From: Rhizobium sp. 9140
GTDB taxonomy: Bacteria; Pseudomonadota; Alphaproteobacteria; Rhizobiales; Rhizobiaceae
DNA length: 64,000 nt
Reading direction: 5' to 3'
NCBI RefSeq assembly: GCF_900067135.1
Contig: NZ_FJUR01000001.1
Location: forward strand, 3,351,501-3,415,500
The translations under genes and the position numbers were made by a program. How positions within the stretch are numbered: the first letter of the stretch is position 1; every line of letters begins with the position of its first letter. Shown here one piece after another: positions 34,667-42,609 of this stretch. A model generated the notes under the pieces. It was not told where the DNA came from and ran no database searches. It worked only from the letters and a program-made list of their open reading frames with translations.

Positions 34667-37212
34667 TACAGGCGCCTCATTTCGTCATCGCTGACCCAGC
34701 TGCTCACACTGCCACGAACTTCAGCCATCTGCCGGCTATTGTTCTGCTCCAGGATAGCTTTGAACTCAGCCTTGCTCATCGACGACCCGCGCGCATCAAT
34801 GTTGTACGTTGGCGCAAACCCACCGCCTCGCTCTTGCCCCGGCTTCGTGATAGAAACCTTCTCGTTGGGGCTCGCCTTGAATGCCACCAACTGGCTGTCA
34901 ATGCCGCCAGCGCCGCCGACCTTGAATTCGCCGCCTGACGCGAAGCCCTTCAGATTGCCGGTAAAGGCGCTCACTATTCCACCGAGTATGCTGGCGCCTC
35001 CAGAGGACGTGCCGCCCATTCCGAACGCGCCGAGGATCGCTTTGAAGCCGTCTTGCAGAAACGTTTCAGCGAGCTGCGACGCAAGATCTTTGAGCACATC
35101 CTTGAACTTCTTCGATCCATCAATCAGGCCAGAGAAGGCGCCGCTGAGAGTGCTTGCGAGAGACTGGCCGGCCTGCTCCATATCCGTCATCTCGTCTTTG
35201 GCTCCAGTGGTAACCTCGCGCATGCCGGCCCATGGATCGCCTTTCGGTCCCTTGCCGATCGCGCCAAGCGTAGCCTCGACCTCTTGTGCTGCCCGGCCGG
35301 CCGCAGCTTTCGCCTGCGGTGTCGCCGCGGCTATCCCGTTCGCCAAACCGTCGATGACGTGCCCACCGATCTCGTGCATGACGCGAGACGGGGAGTTAAT
35401 GTCGAGCGGATCCTTGATCCATGACGGCAGCATGTTGCCGATGCTCAGTACCTTAGCCTTAAGCGCTTCAAACTTCGCTGAGATGCCGTCTATCAGCCCT
35501 TGAATGATTTGCCCGCCGATCTCCAGCATCCTACCGGGCAGAGCGGCGAACACGGCGATGATCTCCTCCCCGATAGCCCTCATCTGCTCAGGGATCGCCT
35601 GAAACGTCGCCAGCATAGACCCCGCAAAACTGCTCAGGCTTGAAACAAGCTCTCCAATCTTGGCCTTGATCGCATCGAGCGCGCCTGGGAACACGACGTT
35701 CGCAATGTTGGTGAACATTGTGCCGAGGTTTTCGAAGATCAGCCGCGCTGTATCACCGGCACCCTTCAGGTCTCCGGTAAGAAACTGGCTGAGGTATTGA
35801 CCGACCAGGCCAAGCTGCGTCGCCAAACCGACAGCCGTCGTCTGAATGACGGAGATCGATCCTTCGATGATCGCCGCCGTTGCCGGGAACGACGTCTTGA
35901 TCTGTTCCCAGTTCTGGTAAAGCGCAACGCCACCGGCTGCCAGCGCGGCAAAGGCAGCGATCGCCGCAGCCACTGGCGCGCCGACAGCGGCAATGCCCGT
36001 CGCGACGAGGCCAAGGGTGATAAGGAGCGGGCCGAGTGCAGCGCCGACGCCTGCGACCACTACACCCCAGTTGAGCAGCTGAGGGTTTGTTTCCGAGAGA
36101 CTGGAGACGAATTCTGCAAGCTTTGAGATGAGGCTCGTAACGAAAGCCAGCAATCCGCTGTTGGCGATGTTAATGGCCAACGTTTCGAGCGCGCCGCCAA
36201 GCTTCTCCAGTTCACCGTTGAAGCCTTTCATCCGGGCCGCAGCCTGAGCGTCGGCCGATCCCTTGCGCTCGATCGCGACGGCGAGCTTGTCGATACCTGC
36301 CGCGCCCTGGTCGGCAAGCGCCAGCGCCGTTCGCATGGCATCGGAGCCGAATATCGTCGTCACGGCATCGGTCTTGGCCTCGTCACTCAGGCCGGACAAA
36401 CTGGTTTTCAGCTCTTCCGCCACGGCAGCCATGGATTTCATCGATCCATCTGCGTTGAAGAACTCGAGGCCAAGATCCTTCATTGCCGCCGCTGCAGCTT
36501 TGCTCTTTGGTGACAGGGTGGTTAGGAAGGTCTTGAATGAGGTGCCCGCATCAGAGCCGCTGTTGAACACCGACGACGTGCCGGCGATCGCCGCGTTGAA
36601 GTCCTCGAAGCTTACGCCCAGCGCGCCCGCGACGCCGCCAGCCTGCGCGATAGCATCCTTGTAGTCGTTGAACCCGAACTGCGAGGCAAGCGTCACATTC
36701 GTGATCCCGTCCACGACGCGACCAAGGTCTTTCGCCTCGATCTTGAACTGCGCCATGACGTTGGTTGCGACGTCTGCCGATGTGGAAAGGTCGCCACCAG
36801 TGGCCTCGGACAACTTGATGGAAGCCGCCGCAGCGCCATCAAGAATTTGCGTCGCCGTCAAGCCGTTCTTGGCCAGCATCTCCATCATGTCCGCGGACTC
36901 GGATGCCGACTTCGACGTGTTCGCACCGAGATCCAGCGCCATCTTCTGCATGGCGGCAAAATCGGATGTCGACGCGTTGGTTGCGGCCTGCACCCGGTTC
37001 ATGGACGCCTCGAAGTCGCCAGCCGTCTTCAGCGTCAAGGCGCCCATTGCCGCGAGAGGCGCAGACACATAGGTCGACATGGTCGAGCCAGCCGACTTCA
37101 AGGAGTTCCCGACTTTGCCCAGCGCTCGCTGAGCCTTATCGAGACCATCCCAGAACTCAGCGGTGTCGATGCCAAGGTTTACCCTAAGCGCACCAATTAC
37201 TGCACTAGACAT
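34666..37212 (-). CDS. Tail tape measure protein
   Basis: The 848-residue protein starts MSSAVIGALRVNLGIDTAEF and has the tape measure core (about 60-330; GDFEASMNRVQAATNASTSD, ITNVTLASQFGFNDYKDAIA and FGSDAMRTALALADQGAAG), a hydrophobic Ala/Gly region (about 375-430) and a helical C-terminus. It sets tail length and is ejected with DNA. The upstream 62 bases hold the divergent start of the membrane-protein gene at 37275. Confidence 0.93.
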   Translation of the reverse strand: MSSAVIGALRVNLGIDTAEFWDGLDKAQRALGKVGNSLKSAGSTMSTYVSAPLAAMGALTLKTAGDFEASMNRVQAATNASTSDFAAMQKMALDLGANTSKSASESADMMEMLAKNGLTATQILDGAAAASIKLSEATGGDLSTSADVATNVMAQFKIEAKDLGRVVDGITNVTLASQFGFNDYKDAIAQAGGVAGALGVSFEDFNAAIAGTSSVFNSGSDAGTSFKTFLTTLSPKSKAAAAAMKDLGLEFFNADGSMKSMAAVAEELKTSLSGLSDEAKTDAVTTIFGSDAMRTALALADQGAAGIDKLAVAIERKGSADAQAAARMKGFNGELEKLGGALETLAINIANSGLLAFVTSLISKLAEFVSSLSETNPQLLNWGVVVAGVGAALGPLLITLGLVATGIAAVGAPVAAAIAAFAALAAGGVALYQNWEQIKTSFPATAAIIEGSISVIQTTAVGLATQLGLVGQYLSQFLTGDLKGAGDTARLIFENLGTMFTNIANVVFPGALDAIKAKIGELVSSLSSFAGSMLATFQAIPEQMRAIGEEIIAVFAALPGRMLEIGGQIIQGLIDGISAKFEALKAKVLSIGNMLPSWIKDPLDINSPSRVMHEIGGHVIDGLANGIAAATPQAKAAAGRAAQEVEATLGAIGKGPKGDPWAGMREVTTGAKDEMTDMEQAGQSLASTLSGAFSGLIDGSKKFKDVLKDLASQLAETFLQDGFKAILGAFGMGGTSSGGASILGGIVSAFTGNLKGFASGGEFKVGGAGGIDSQLVAFKASPNEKVSITKPGQERGGGFAPTYNIDARGSSMSKAEFKAILEQNNSRQMAEVRGSVSSWVSDDEMRRL

Positions 37213-37274
37213 CAGAGGGGCCTTTACGAAGGATTTGTTTTCAGGATAGTTGCAAGTTCAACCAGGAGGGGAAC

Positions 37275-37571
37275 ATGGCAACAATTATTAGGACAACAAA
37301 ACGTAAGAGGGGTCTGTTTGGGACCCTCGTCTGGTGGCTTTTCTTGGCCTTTAACGCTCTTATGGCTATCGGCTTGTATGCAGGCATCACTGCAACCGGC
37401 AAACAGTACCAAGGCAGCTCCGACGCCGCCTTTCAGGCAGGAACCGCAATCGGCGGAACTATCGCTGTCGGCGGTCTACTATTCATTTGGCTCACTGGAT
37501 CTTTGATTTTGGGGCTCATAGTTGCTCTCACCAAGGGCAAAGAAGTCATGATCGAAAAGACGGTGGACTAA
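37275..37571 (+). CDS. Two-span membrane protein of the tail-region accessory cassette
   Basis: The 98-residue protein MATIIRTTKRKRGLFGTLVW... has a basic N-terminus, two hydrophobic segments (about 18-40 and 58-84) and a short charged tail. AGGAGGGG precedes the ATG. It is transcribed against all surrounding tail genes, from the 62-base gap next to the tape measure start. A small membrane protein in this place suggests superinfection exclusion or another lysogen trait; that is inference from position. Confidence 0.7.
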   Translation: MATIIRTTKRKRGLFGTLVWWLFLAFNALMAIGLYAGITATGKQYQGSSDAAFQAGTAIGGTIAVGGLLFIWLTGSLILGLIVALTKGKEVMIEKTVD

Positions 37572-37574
37572 CTT

Positions 37575-37901
37575 ATGCTCACTTTCAGAATCTCTTTAGT
37601 AGCCTTCGCCATGATGACTGCAGCCGCCCAAGCTCAGTCAGTTCCGAGGTATGACGTGGAGACGTACTGCAAACGGGTGGCAGACTCGATTGGTGGGTCC
37701 TCTCAGATTGAGAAGACCTGCATTGAGCAGGAACAGGATGCTTACAACGGGCTTAAATCCAACTGGTCGACGCTGCCATCAAGAGCCGCAGAATACTGTG
37801 ACACTGTCGCATCGTCGATCGGCGGGAGCTACCAGATCATGGCAACATGCATCGATCAGGAAACCAACGCCGCGGCCAAGAAGCCCGGATTTCAATACTG
37901 A
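37575..37901 (+). CDS. Secreted protein with duplicated Cys motif
   Basis: The 108-residue protein has a signal peptide (MLTFRISLVAFAMMTAAAQA) and two copies of one motif: YCKRVADSIGGSSQIEKTCI and YCDTVASSIGGSYQIMATCI, each with two cysteines likely to be disulfide bonded in the periplasm. It lies 3 bases after the membrane-protein gene and its stop overlaps the nuclease start (TGATG). Function unknown. Confidence 0.7.
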   Translation: MLTFRISLVAFAMMTAAAQAQSVPRYDVETYCKRVADSIGGSSQIEKTCIEQEQDAYNGLKSNWSTLPSRAAEYCDTVASSIGGSYQIMATCIDQETNAAAKKPGFQY

Positions 37902-38380
37902 TGCCAATACATTTCATTCTGTTCGCATCGGCGTTTATCGCGAGCAGCCCTGTCTTTGCCGGCGCCTCGATTGTCGGTCGTGCCTCCGTCATCGATGGCG
38001 ATACCATCGACATCCAGGGCGAGCGCATTCGGTTCAACGGGATCGACGCTCCAGAAAGCAGGCAGCTTTGCTCTGACAAAGATGGCGTCGATTACCGATG
38101 CGGCCGGGCTTCTGCCGATGCGCTTGACGCCTACCTTGCCGCATCCCGGCCCACCCGCTGCGAGACCCGCGGCAGAGACCGCTACAAGCGGTTCGTTGCC
38201 GACTGCTACCGGGCGGATGGCCAAAGCGTCTCATCATGGATGGTGCGCAATGGCCATGCGCTGGACTGGCCCCGCTATTCGAAAGGCGCCTTTGCCGCAG
38301 ATCAGGCTGCAGCGCAGGCTTCGATGTCAGGCATCTGGCAAGGCAAGTTTACCCTGCCTTGGGAGTGGCGGAAGCGCTGA
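37901..38380 (+). CDS. Secreted thermonuclease (SNase) family protein
   Basis: The 159-residue protein has a signal peptide (to about residue 20, SSPVFAG) and an SNase domain: VIDGDTIDIQGERIRFNGID with the Asp and Arg, APESRQ with the Glu, and GRDRYKRFVADCYR with the second Arg, so the catalytic set looks complete. It ends GIWQGKFTLPWEWRKR. It would degrade nucleic acid in the periplasm or outside. The ATG overlaps the upstream stop. Its end overlaps the convergent tail chaperone gene by 32 bases. Confidence 0.85.
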   Translation: MPIHFILFASAFIASSPVFAGASIVGRASVIDGDTIDIQGERIRFNGIDAPESRQLCSDKDGVDYRCGRASADALDAYLAASRPTRCETRGRDRYKRFVADCYRADGQSVSSWMVRNGHALDWPRYSKGAFAADQAAAQASMSGIWQGKFTLPWEWRKR

Positions 38381-38735
38381 CGTCGCGCTTCTTCTTGTTC
38401 GATCGGCCGCCAAGCCATGACCGGGTGACAGCCTCGATCTCCTCAGGAGTCTGCCTTACCCGCGTTTTCTTCACGGTCAGCATATCCTTCAGCGGCGGCA
38501 TTTTCTTCACGCGATCGAGTTTGGCGATGTGCCAGGCAAGGCTCATCCGCTCGTTGCGCTCGCGTGTCTGCCGCTCCTGCTCGCCCGCGAGAATGACGCT
38601 GATTTCGCGAAGCGTGAGCTGCCAGAACAACTCGTAGGGCTGACCGATTGCGACCCATTCGGATACCCGCGACGGCCAGCTTAAGCTGCTGCCGCCGCCT
38701 TCCGAGGGCGCGTGCCCGGCTCTTTCTTGGGGAAA
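38349..38735 (-). CDS. Tail assembly chaperone, T part of G/GT
   Basis: This -1 frame continues from the heptamer at 38735-38729 and reads through VSEWVAIGQPYELFWQLTLR to a basic end at 38349. It has no good start of its own (only a TTG at 38630, no Shine-Dalgarno), which fits expression as a fusion to the upstream gene. A G-T fusion would have about 226 residues. In siphophages the G and GT proteins hold tail tube subunits during assembly on the tape measure. Confidence 0.68.
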   Translation of the reverse strand, partial: FPQERAGHAPSEGGGSSLSWPSRVSEWVAIGQPYELFWQLTLREISVILAGEQERQTRERNERMSLAWHIAKLDRVKKMPPLKDMLTVKKTRVRQTPEEIEAVTRSWLGGRSNKKKRDVSASATPKAG

Positions 38736-39028
38736 GCAGCCTGAAACGCCTTGCCGATGAGCGGGCCAGCTTCAGCCACGCCGATCTCGTCTATGATGTC
38801 CTCGCACTCCTGCACCGTCGTGCCGGAGTGATGGCGCTGGAGCGATGCCCAGAAGATCGTCCGGAGAAGCGACAGCTTCACGGACTTGCCCGCCAGCTCC
38901 TGACCGATCTCGGAGATACCCTTGCCCAGAGTATCCTCCATTTCACACATGGCGCCGGTTCCGATCTTCATCGTCCAGGACTTGCCGAGGGCCTCGAAAG
39001 AGACCTCGCCGCGTTCTTTGTTCGCCAT
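38681..39028 (-). CDS. Tail assembly chaperone, G part (GTA-gp10-like)
   Basis: The 115-residue protein MANKERGEVSFEALGKSWTM... resembles the tail chaperone family of phages and gene transfer agents, with MKIGTGAMCEMEDTLGKGIS and a Lys/Ala-rich end. It lies between the tail tube gene and the T frame, upstream of the tape measure, the expected order. Its start abuts the tail tube stop. Confidence 0.78.
   Translation of the reverse strand: MANKERGEVSFEALGKSWTMKIGTGAMCEMEDTLGKGISEIGQELAGKSVKLSLLRTIFWASLQRHHSGTTVQECEDIIDEIGVAEAGPLIGKAFQAAFPKKEPGTRPRKAAAAA
38729..38735 (-). promoter_or_regulatory. Candidate -1 programmed frameshift heptamer TTTCCCC
   Basis: Read on the minus strand, the G gene has GCT TTC CCC AAG, so T TTC CCC fits X XXY YYZ with the first T as third codon base. 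A -1 slip joins the T frame (38735 and 38630 differ by 105, a multiple of three). The classic family example is lambda G-GT. Confidence 0.55.
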
Positions 39029-39456
39029 CAGGGAGCCTCATCCCAATCTTCGTCGCCGGATACCGAGACAGTGACCGTAGCTGCCATCTTGTCATCTACC
39101 GGAACATCTTTCTCGTAGCCCGTGATCTGTGCGTCGTAGGCAACACGGTGCTTGTTCGGGAAAGTGATGCGATGAAGCACCGTCTCGCCGGACTCGAAGA
39201 CGCGGCGGATCAGTTCGTCCGTCGGGCTTCCGGGTACCCAGTTGATCTCGAAAGACGCCTCCCCGCTGTCGATCAGGCCGGCGATGTATTCGCGACGACG
39301 CCCGGGGCTTTTCATGTGCGTGGCTTCGACGCGGTCGGCAGTGGCCGAGCCGGGCGTGACCATTGTCACTTCCCCAAGGTCAACGTAACCAGGCGTGGAC
39401 AGGGTGCTGTCCCAGATTTCATAGCCGGTACCATAACCCAGCATGGCGTTGGTCAT
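39028..39456 (-). CDS. Major tail tube protein
   Basis: The 142-residue protein MTNAMLGYGTGYEIWDSTLS... has the tail tube pattern: LGEVTMVTPGSATADRVEAT, HMKSPGRRREYIAGLIDSGE and a beta-rich C-terminus (TVTVSVSGDEDWDEAP). It would polymerise into the tail tube around the tape measure. It overlaps the upstream gene by 4 bases and is followed by the chaperone genes. Confidence 0.85.
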   Translation of the reverse strand: MTNAMLGYGTGYEIWDSTLSTPGYVDLGEVTMVTPGSATADRVEATHMKSPGRRREYIAGLIDSGEASFEINWVPGSPTDELIRRVFESGETVLHRITFPNKHRVAYDAQITGYEKDVPVDDKMAATVTVSVSGDEDWDEAP

Positions 39457-39842
39457 TGCGGTTCTCCATAGTGAACTGTGATGTCGAGGGATGAGCGGAA
39501 CTTCGTCGTCACCGCGCCCGCGTCCGCTGCGGGTAAGTCTCGATGGTCTTCCAGAAAGATCGCCTTGAAGGCCGCATCTTTGTAACCGTTGAGGCGCGCC
39601 TCGATGATGCGAGAGACCTCTTTCGCCTGAGCATAGGTGTCCGCATACCCGTCGATTTGCACACGGCTCCGGACGAGGCCCGAATGGCCCTTCATCGTGT
39701 AGGAGCGGTTCTTGTCGATCACCTGCACGACGACGAAGGGCGCAAGATCAGTCTGGCTTGCGCGGCCAGGACGAACCTTGCCACCAACGATCTCAATCAG
39801 GTCTGCATCCGATAGGAGCAGCGCGATAATAGCCTCCTCCAT
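39453..39842 (-). CDS. Tail completion/terminator protein, DUF3168
   Basis: The 129-residue protein MEEAIIALLLSDADLIEIVG... matches DUF3168: GRASQTDLAPFVVVQVIDKN, LVRSRVQIDGYADTYAQAKE and RLNGYKDAAF. Related proteins cap the tail at the head side. The ATG at 39842 overlaps the stop of the gene before (TGATG); a TTG one codon earlier is less likely. Confidence 0.83.
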   Translation of the reverse strand: MEEAIIALLLSDADLIEIVGGKVRPGRASQTDLAPFVVVQVIDKNRSYTMKGHSGLVRSRVQIDGYADTYAQAKEVSRIIEARLNGYKDAAFKAIFLEDHRDLPAADAGAVTTKFRSSLDITVHYGEPQ

Positions 39843-40294
39843 CAACGCCTCCTGCCGGCCCTGCGCGCCAGTCGTCCTGCGGCTCGCTCGATCTCACCCC
39901 AAAGCGCGTTCTTGATGTGATCGAGCGTGGCTTCTTTTTTGCCGTCCCATGCTGGACGCAACCACGGCTCGGCCGCCTGATGCTCATTGCCGAACTCATC
40001 CTGCATGCCGGCAGGATCGCTCGTGCCGATAAAGACTTCCGAGAAGGCGCGATCATCTTTTGCCTGCTTCTTATGCAGCGAGGCCTGGCGCCGGGTCAGC
40101 TTCGTGCCGACATCCGTCGTTTCTGTCAGATGCAGCGTGAGCTTGGGCGCGTTCGCGCGCGCGGCTTGAGCGACCGGCTCGCCTGCATCTTTCAAAACCT
40201 TGCGGAGAACGGCCTTGCCGGTGGACTTTGGTAACTGGCCCAGCGCCCGATCCAGTTCCTTAAGCCCTTCGATCTTGATCGTGACCTTAGCCAT
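39842..40294 (-). CDS. HK97 gp10-like head-tail joining protein
   Basis: The 150-residue protein is read from MAKVTIKIEGLKELDRALGQ, typical of the HK97 gp10 family, with a conserved end region DEFGNEHQAAEPWLRPAWDG. It overlaps the upstream gene by 8 bases. An upstream in-frame start adds 18 non-homologous residues and is rejected. The protein helps complete the neck. Confidence 0.87.
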   Translation of the reverse strand: MAKVTIKIEGLKELDRALGQLPKSTGKAVLRKVLKDAGEPVAQAARANAPKLTLHLTETTDVGTKLTRRQASLHKKQAKDDRAFSEVFIGTSDPAGMQDEFGNEHQAAEPWLRPAWDGKKEATLDHIKNALWGEIERAAGRLARRAGRRR

Positions 40295-40643
40295 TGTCAG
40301 CATCCCGGGAAGCAGTGATCTCGATGAAGCGATGACGGCCTTCGTCAAGCTCTTTCACACCGTTGATCTGCCAAACCACTCCATCATGGAGGATGCGGTC
40401 GACCGGAGTGATAGACCGTGTCAGGATTGAGGAGCGAACCGTGAAACGGCTGACCCGAAACGAGCCAACTTGGCCCGCTGCCAGCAACTCGATTTTCTGG
40501 CTATCGGACGCATCACGTTTACGCGCCCAGACCCTGGCGAGATCCTGCCAAGTGCTGATCTCTTCATTGAACGCATTCAAAACCGTTGACGCTCGCTGAA
40601 GCGTGATCCGGCGATCAAGCTCGCCCCCACTTTTGATGGACAT
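40287..40643 (-). CDS. Head closure/head-tail adaptor protein
   Basis: The 118-residue protein is read from MSIKSGGELDRRITLQRAST, the usual start of phage head-tail adaptors (SPP1 gp16-like), with STWQDLARVWARKRDASDSQ and RILHDGVVWQINGVKELDEG. Its ATG overlaps the upstream stop. It closes the portal after DNA packaging. Confidence 0.85.
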   Translation of the reverse strand: MSIKSGGELDRRITLQRASTVLNAFNEEISTWQDLARVWARKRDASDSQKIELLAAGQVGSFRVSRFTVRSSILTRSITPVDRILHDGVVWQINGVKELDEGRHRFIEITASRDADNG

Positions 40644-40939
40644 CACACGCGCAGCCAACGGTACGGGTTTATGAGCGCACGGCTTGCCGGCGGAATCCCA
40701 TCTAGGCCACTTCGGTTTTCATAGAGATCACTGACGGCCATGAGCGCGGCGACCTTGAAGACGGTTTCCTTGCCTGCAGGCACCAGCGCAAGATGGCAGT
40801 ACTGCAAAATAGCGGTCTCCGCCGCGTCCATGTATGCGGCGATAACCACGTCGTCGTCCGTGCCGTCGACGTGGAGGTGAAGCTTCACTTCTTCCAGCGT
40901 ATAAAGCGGGCCGGTGGCAGTGACGACGACGTTGCCCAT
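40643..40939 (-). CDS. Head-tail connector protein (HK97 gp6-like)
   Basis: The 98-residue protein has LEEVKLHLHVDGTDDDVVIA and an AAYMDAAETAILQYC helix, then ALMAVSDLYENRSGLDGIPP and ALINPYRWLRV, the pattern of gp6-type connectors that form a ring under the portal. It lies between the capsid region and the adaptor gene. Confidence 0.88.
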   Translation of the reverse strand: MGNVVVTATGPLYTLEEVKLHLHVDGTDDDVVIAAYMDAAETAILQYCHLALVPAGKETVFKVAALMAVSDLYENRSGLDGIPPASRALINPYRWLRV

Positions 40940-40948
40940 CGCAAGATC

Positions 40949-41281
40949 CTATCTGTTGGCGGGATCGGCGATGATTTCCACGCCCTGCGCGCGGAGCATC
41001 TTGGCGACGGCCTCACTGCCGCTCAGGTTCGGATCGTTGAAGTCGATCTGGTTCTGAGCAACTGTCGTGCCGGCGCGTGGGTTTGCATCCACAGCAGGAT
41101 GCTCCAGATCGACGCCGGGAACGATCTGCACCGGCGCCCCGGATGGATCGATCTCCGTAGCCGCCTGAATGTTGGCCGGCTCGGAACCGGGAGTCGAGGG
41201 AACGCCAACACCGTTGGTGACCTTGACGTTTTCGGTCTTGTGGTTTGCTACGGCGGCCGCCGTGGTCTTTTCGCTGGTCAT
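40949..41281 (-). CDS. Unknown protein between capsid and connector
   Basis: The 110-residue protein MTSEKTTAAAVANHKTENVK... is low in complexity at first and ends with SEAVAKMLRAQGVEIIADPA. It could be a small head decoration or assembly protein by place, but no family is recognised. A hairpin separates it from the capsid gene. Confidence 0.6.
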   Translation of the reverse strand: MTSEKTTAAAVANHKTENVKVTNGVGVPSTPGSEPANIQAATEIDPSGAPVQIVPGVDLEHPAVDANPRAGTTVAQNQIDFNDPNLSGSEAVAKMLRAQGVEIIADPANR

Positions 41282-41318
41282 GATGACCTCCTTGGTTTCG
41301 GAAACTGAGGCAGAGGTG

Positions 41319-41339
41319 GCGGGCGGCAGAACCGCCCGC
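41319..41339 (-). terminator. Stem-loop after the major capsid gene
   Basis: GCGGGCGG and CCGCCCGC form a perfect 8-bp stem with a 5-base loop, just after the capsid stop. No T-run follows on the minus strand, so it may only lower read-through or stabilise the capsid mRNA. Confidence 0.5.
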
Positions 41340-41346
41340 TCGGTGT

Positions 41347-42597
41347 TTACTGACCTACTTTGAGCGCGCGCATGGGCTCAGGGTTCTGAAGACCGCCACC
41401 AACGCGCTTCGTCGTGTAGAAGTGGACGAAGGGCTTGTTGGTGAAGGGGTCGCGCAGAACGCGGATGCCAACCCGGTCAACGACCAGATAGGTGGCTTCC
41501 ATGTTGCCGTAGAGCGCGACGATGGCGTCTGCCGCGACGGCCGGCATATCGGGGATCTCGACGATCGCCTCGCCGGCCAGCGTTGCCGGCTGACCCAGAG
41601 CATAAGACGGCTGCCACAGGTAATTGCCCTGGCCGTCCTTCAGTTTGCGCATGGCGCCCTGAGACTGACGATTGGTGAAGAGTTTCGCGCCGGCCCGGAA
41701 CTCCGAAGGGATGGAGTAGAACAGGTCGATGAAGCCATCAGCCGTGAGCCCTGCTGCTGCACCGGACTTCACGACGCCGATCGCGCCCCAGGGATGGCGC
41801 GCGGCGTTCGCAGCGCCCTCGACGTAGGTGAGGATGCCGTGCGGCTTGTTGACGCCGTTTCCGGACAAGAAGGCGATACCCTCCTGACGCGAGAACTCTG
41901 TATCGACCTCGTCGCGGAGCCACGCTTCCAGATCGACCGCAGAGTCGTCCAGCAGCTGCTGGGAGATGCCGGGGTTGGCATAGATTTCGCCGAGGGGGAA
42001 ATCCAGCTGGCCGATCTGCGGCGTGGACGTGGCCGGACGCGATGCGGTTTCACCGACCCAGCCGGAGCCGACAGCGCGGTCGGAAAAGTTTTTCTTGAAG
42101 CCAGCCGTGGAGATGGTGATCACGCGAGCGTTCGCACGGATCGGCGATACCTGCTTGAGCTTGCCGGTGATGGTGCGGTCCCACTCGATCGGAGCGAGAT
42201 AGCCGCCGTCTTCGGCCGTGCCCTTCTGCATGGCGGCGGACACATCGCCCTTCCGCATATGGGCCTTAAATGCGTTGACGTATTCCGGGTCGCTGGGAAT
42301 GTCGCCGATCACGTTGCCGCCGCCACCCGCGATGACCTTCGCATTGAGGTCGTCGACGGCCTTCTGCATGTTGGCCTGCATCGTACCGATGTCGGTGTTG
42401 ATGCGCTCGACCTGCTCGGCGAGGACGATGTCAGCCTTGCCTTTCAGGCTCTTTTCGTTGGCCGCCTTGAACTCTTCGAAGGCTGCGTTGATCTGGGCCA
42501 GCATGGCCTTGGGGTCGTTGGCGTCAGCGCGGGGCATGGACAGCACGGCGCGCGGACGCGCGAGCGCAAGAGCGCCCGGAGCGAATTGCATGGTCAT
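41347..42597 (-). CDS. Major capsid protein, HK97 fold
   Basis: The 416-residue protein has an N-terminal helical delta domain (about 25-90; AQINAAFEEFKAANEKSLKG) and the HK97 fold: AEDGGYLAPIEWDRTITGKL, PLGEIYANPGISQQLLDDSA, FLSGNGVNKPHGILTYVEGA and DPFTNKPFVHFYTTKRVGGG. The delta domain acts as scaffold and is cut off by the protease next door. AGGAG lies 9 bases before the ATG. Confidence 0.95.
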   Translation of the reverse strand: MTMQFAPGALALARPRAVLSMPRADANDPKAMLAQINAAFEEFKAANEKSLKGKADIVLAEQVERINTDIGTMQANMQKAVDDLNAKVIAGGGGNVIGDIPSDPEYVNAFKAHMRKGDVSAAMQKGTAEDGGYLAPIEWDRTITGKLKQVSPIRANARVITISTAGFKKNFSDRAVGSGWVGETASRPATSTPQIGQLDFPLGEIYANPGISQQLLDDSAVDLEAWLRDEVDTEFSRQEGIAFLSGNGVNKPHGILTYVEGAANAARHPWGAIGVVKSGAAAGLTADGFIDLFYSIPSEFRAGAKLFTNRQSQGAMRKLKDGQGNYLWQPSYALGQPATLAGEAIVEIPDMPAVAADAIVALYGNMEATYLVVDRVGIRVLRDPFTNKPFVHFYTTKRVGGGLQNPEPMRALKVGQ

Positions 42598-42609
42598 TGG
42601 GGGAAACTC

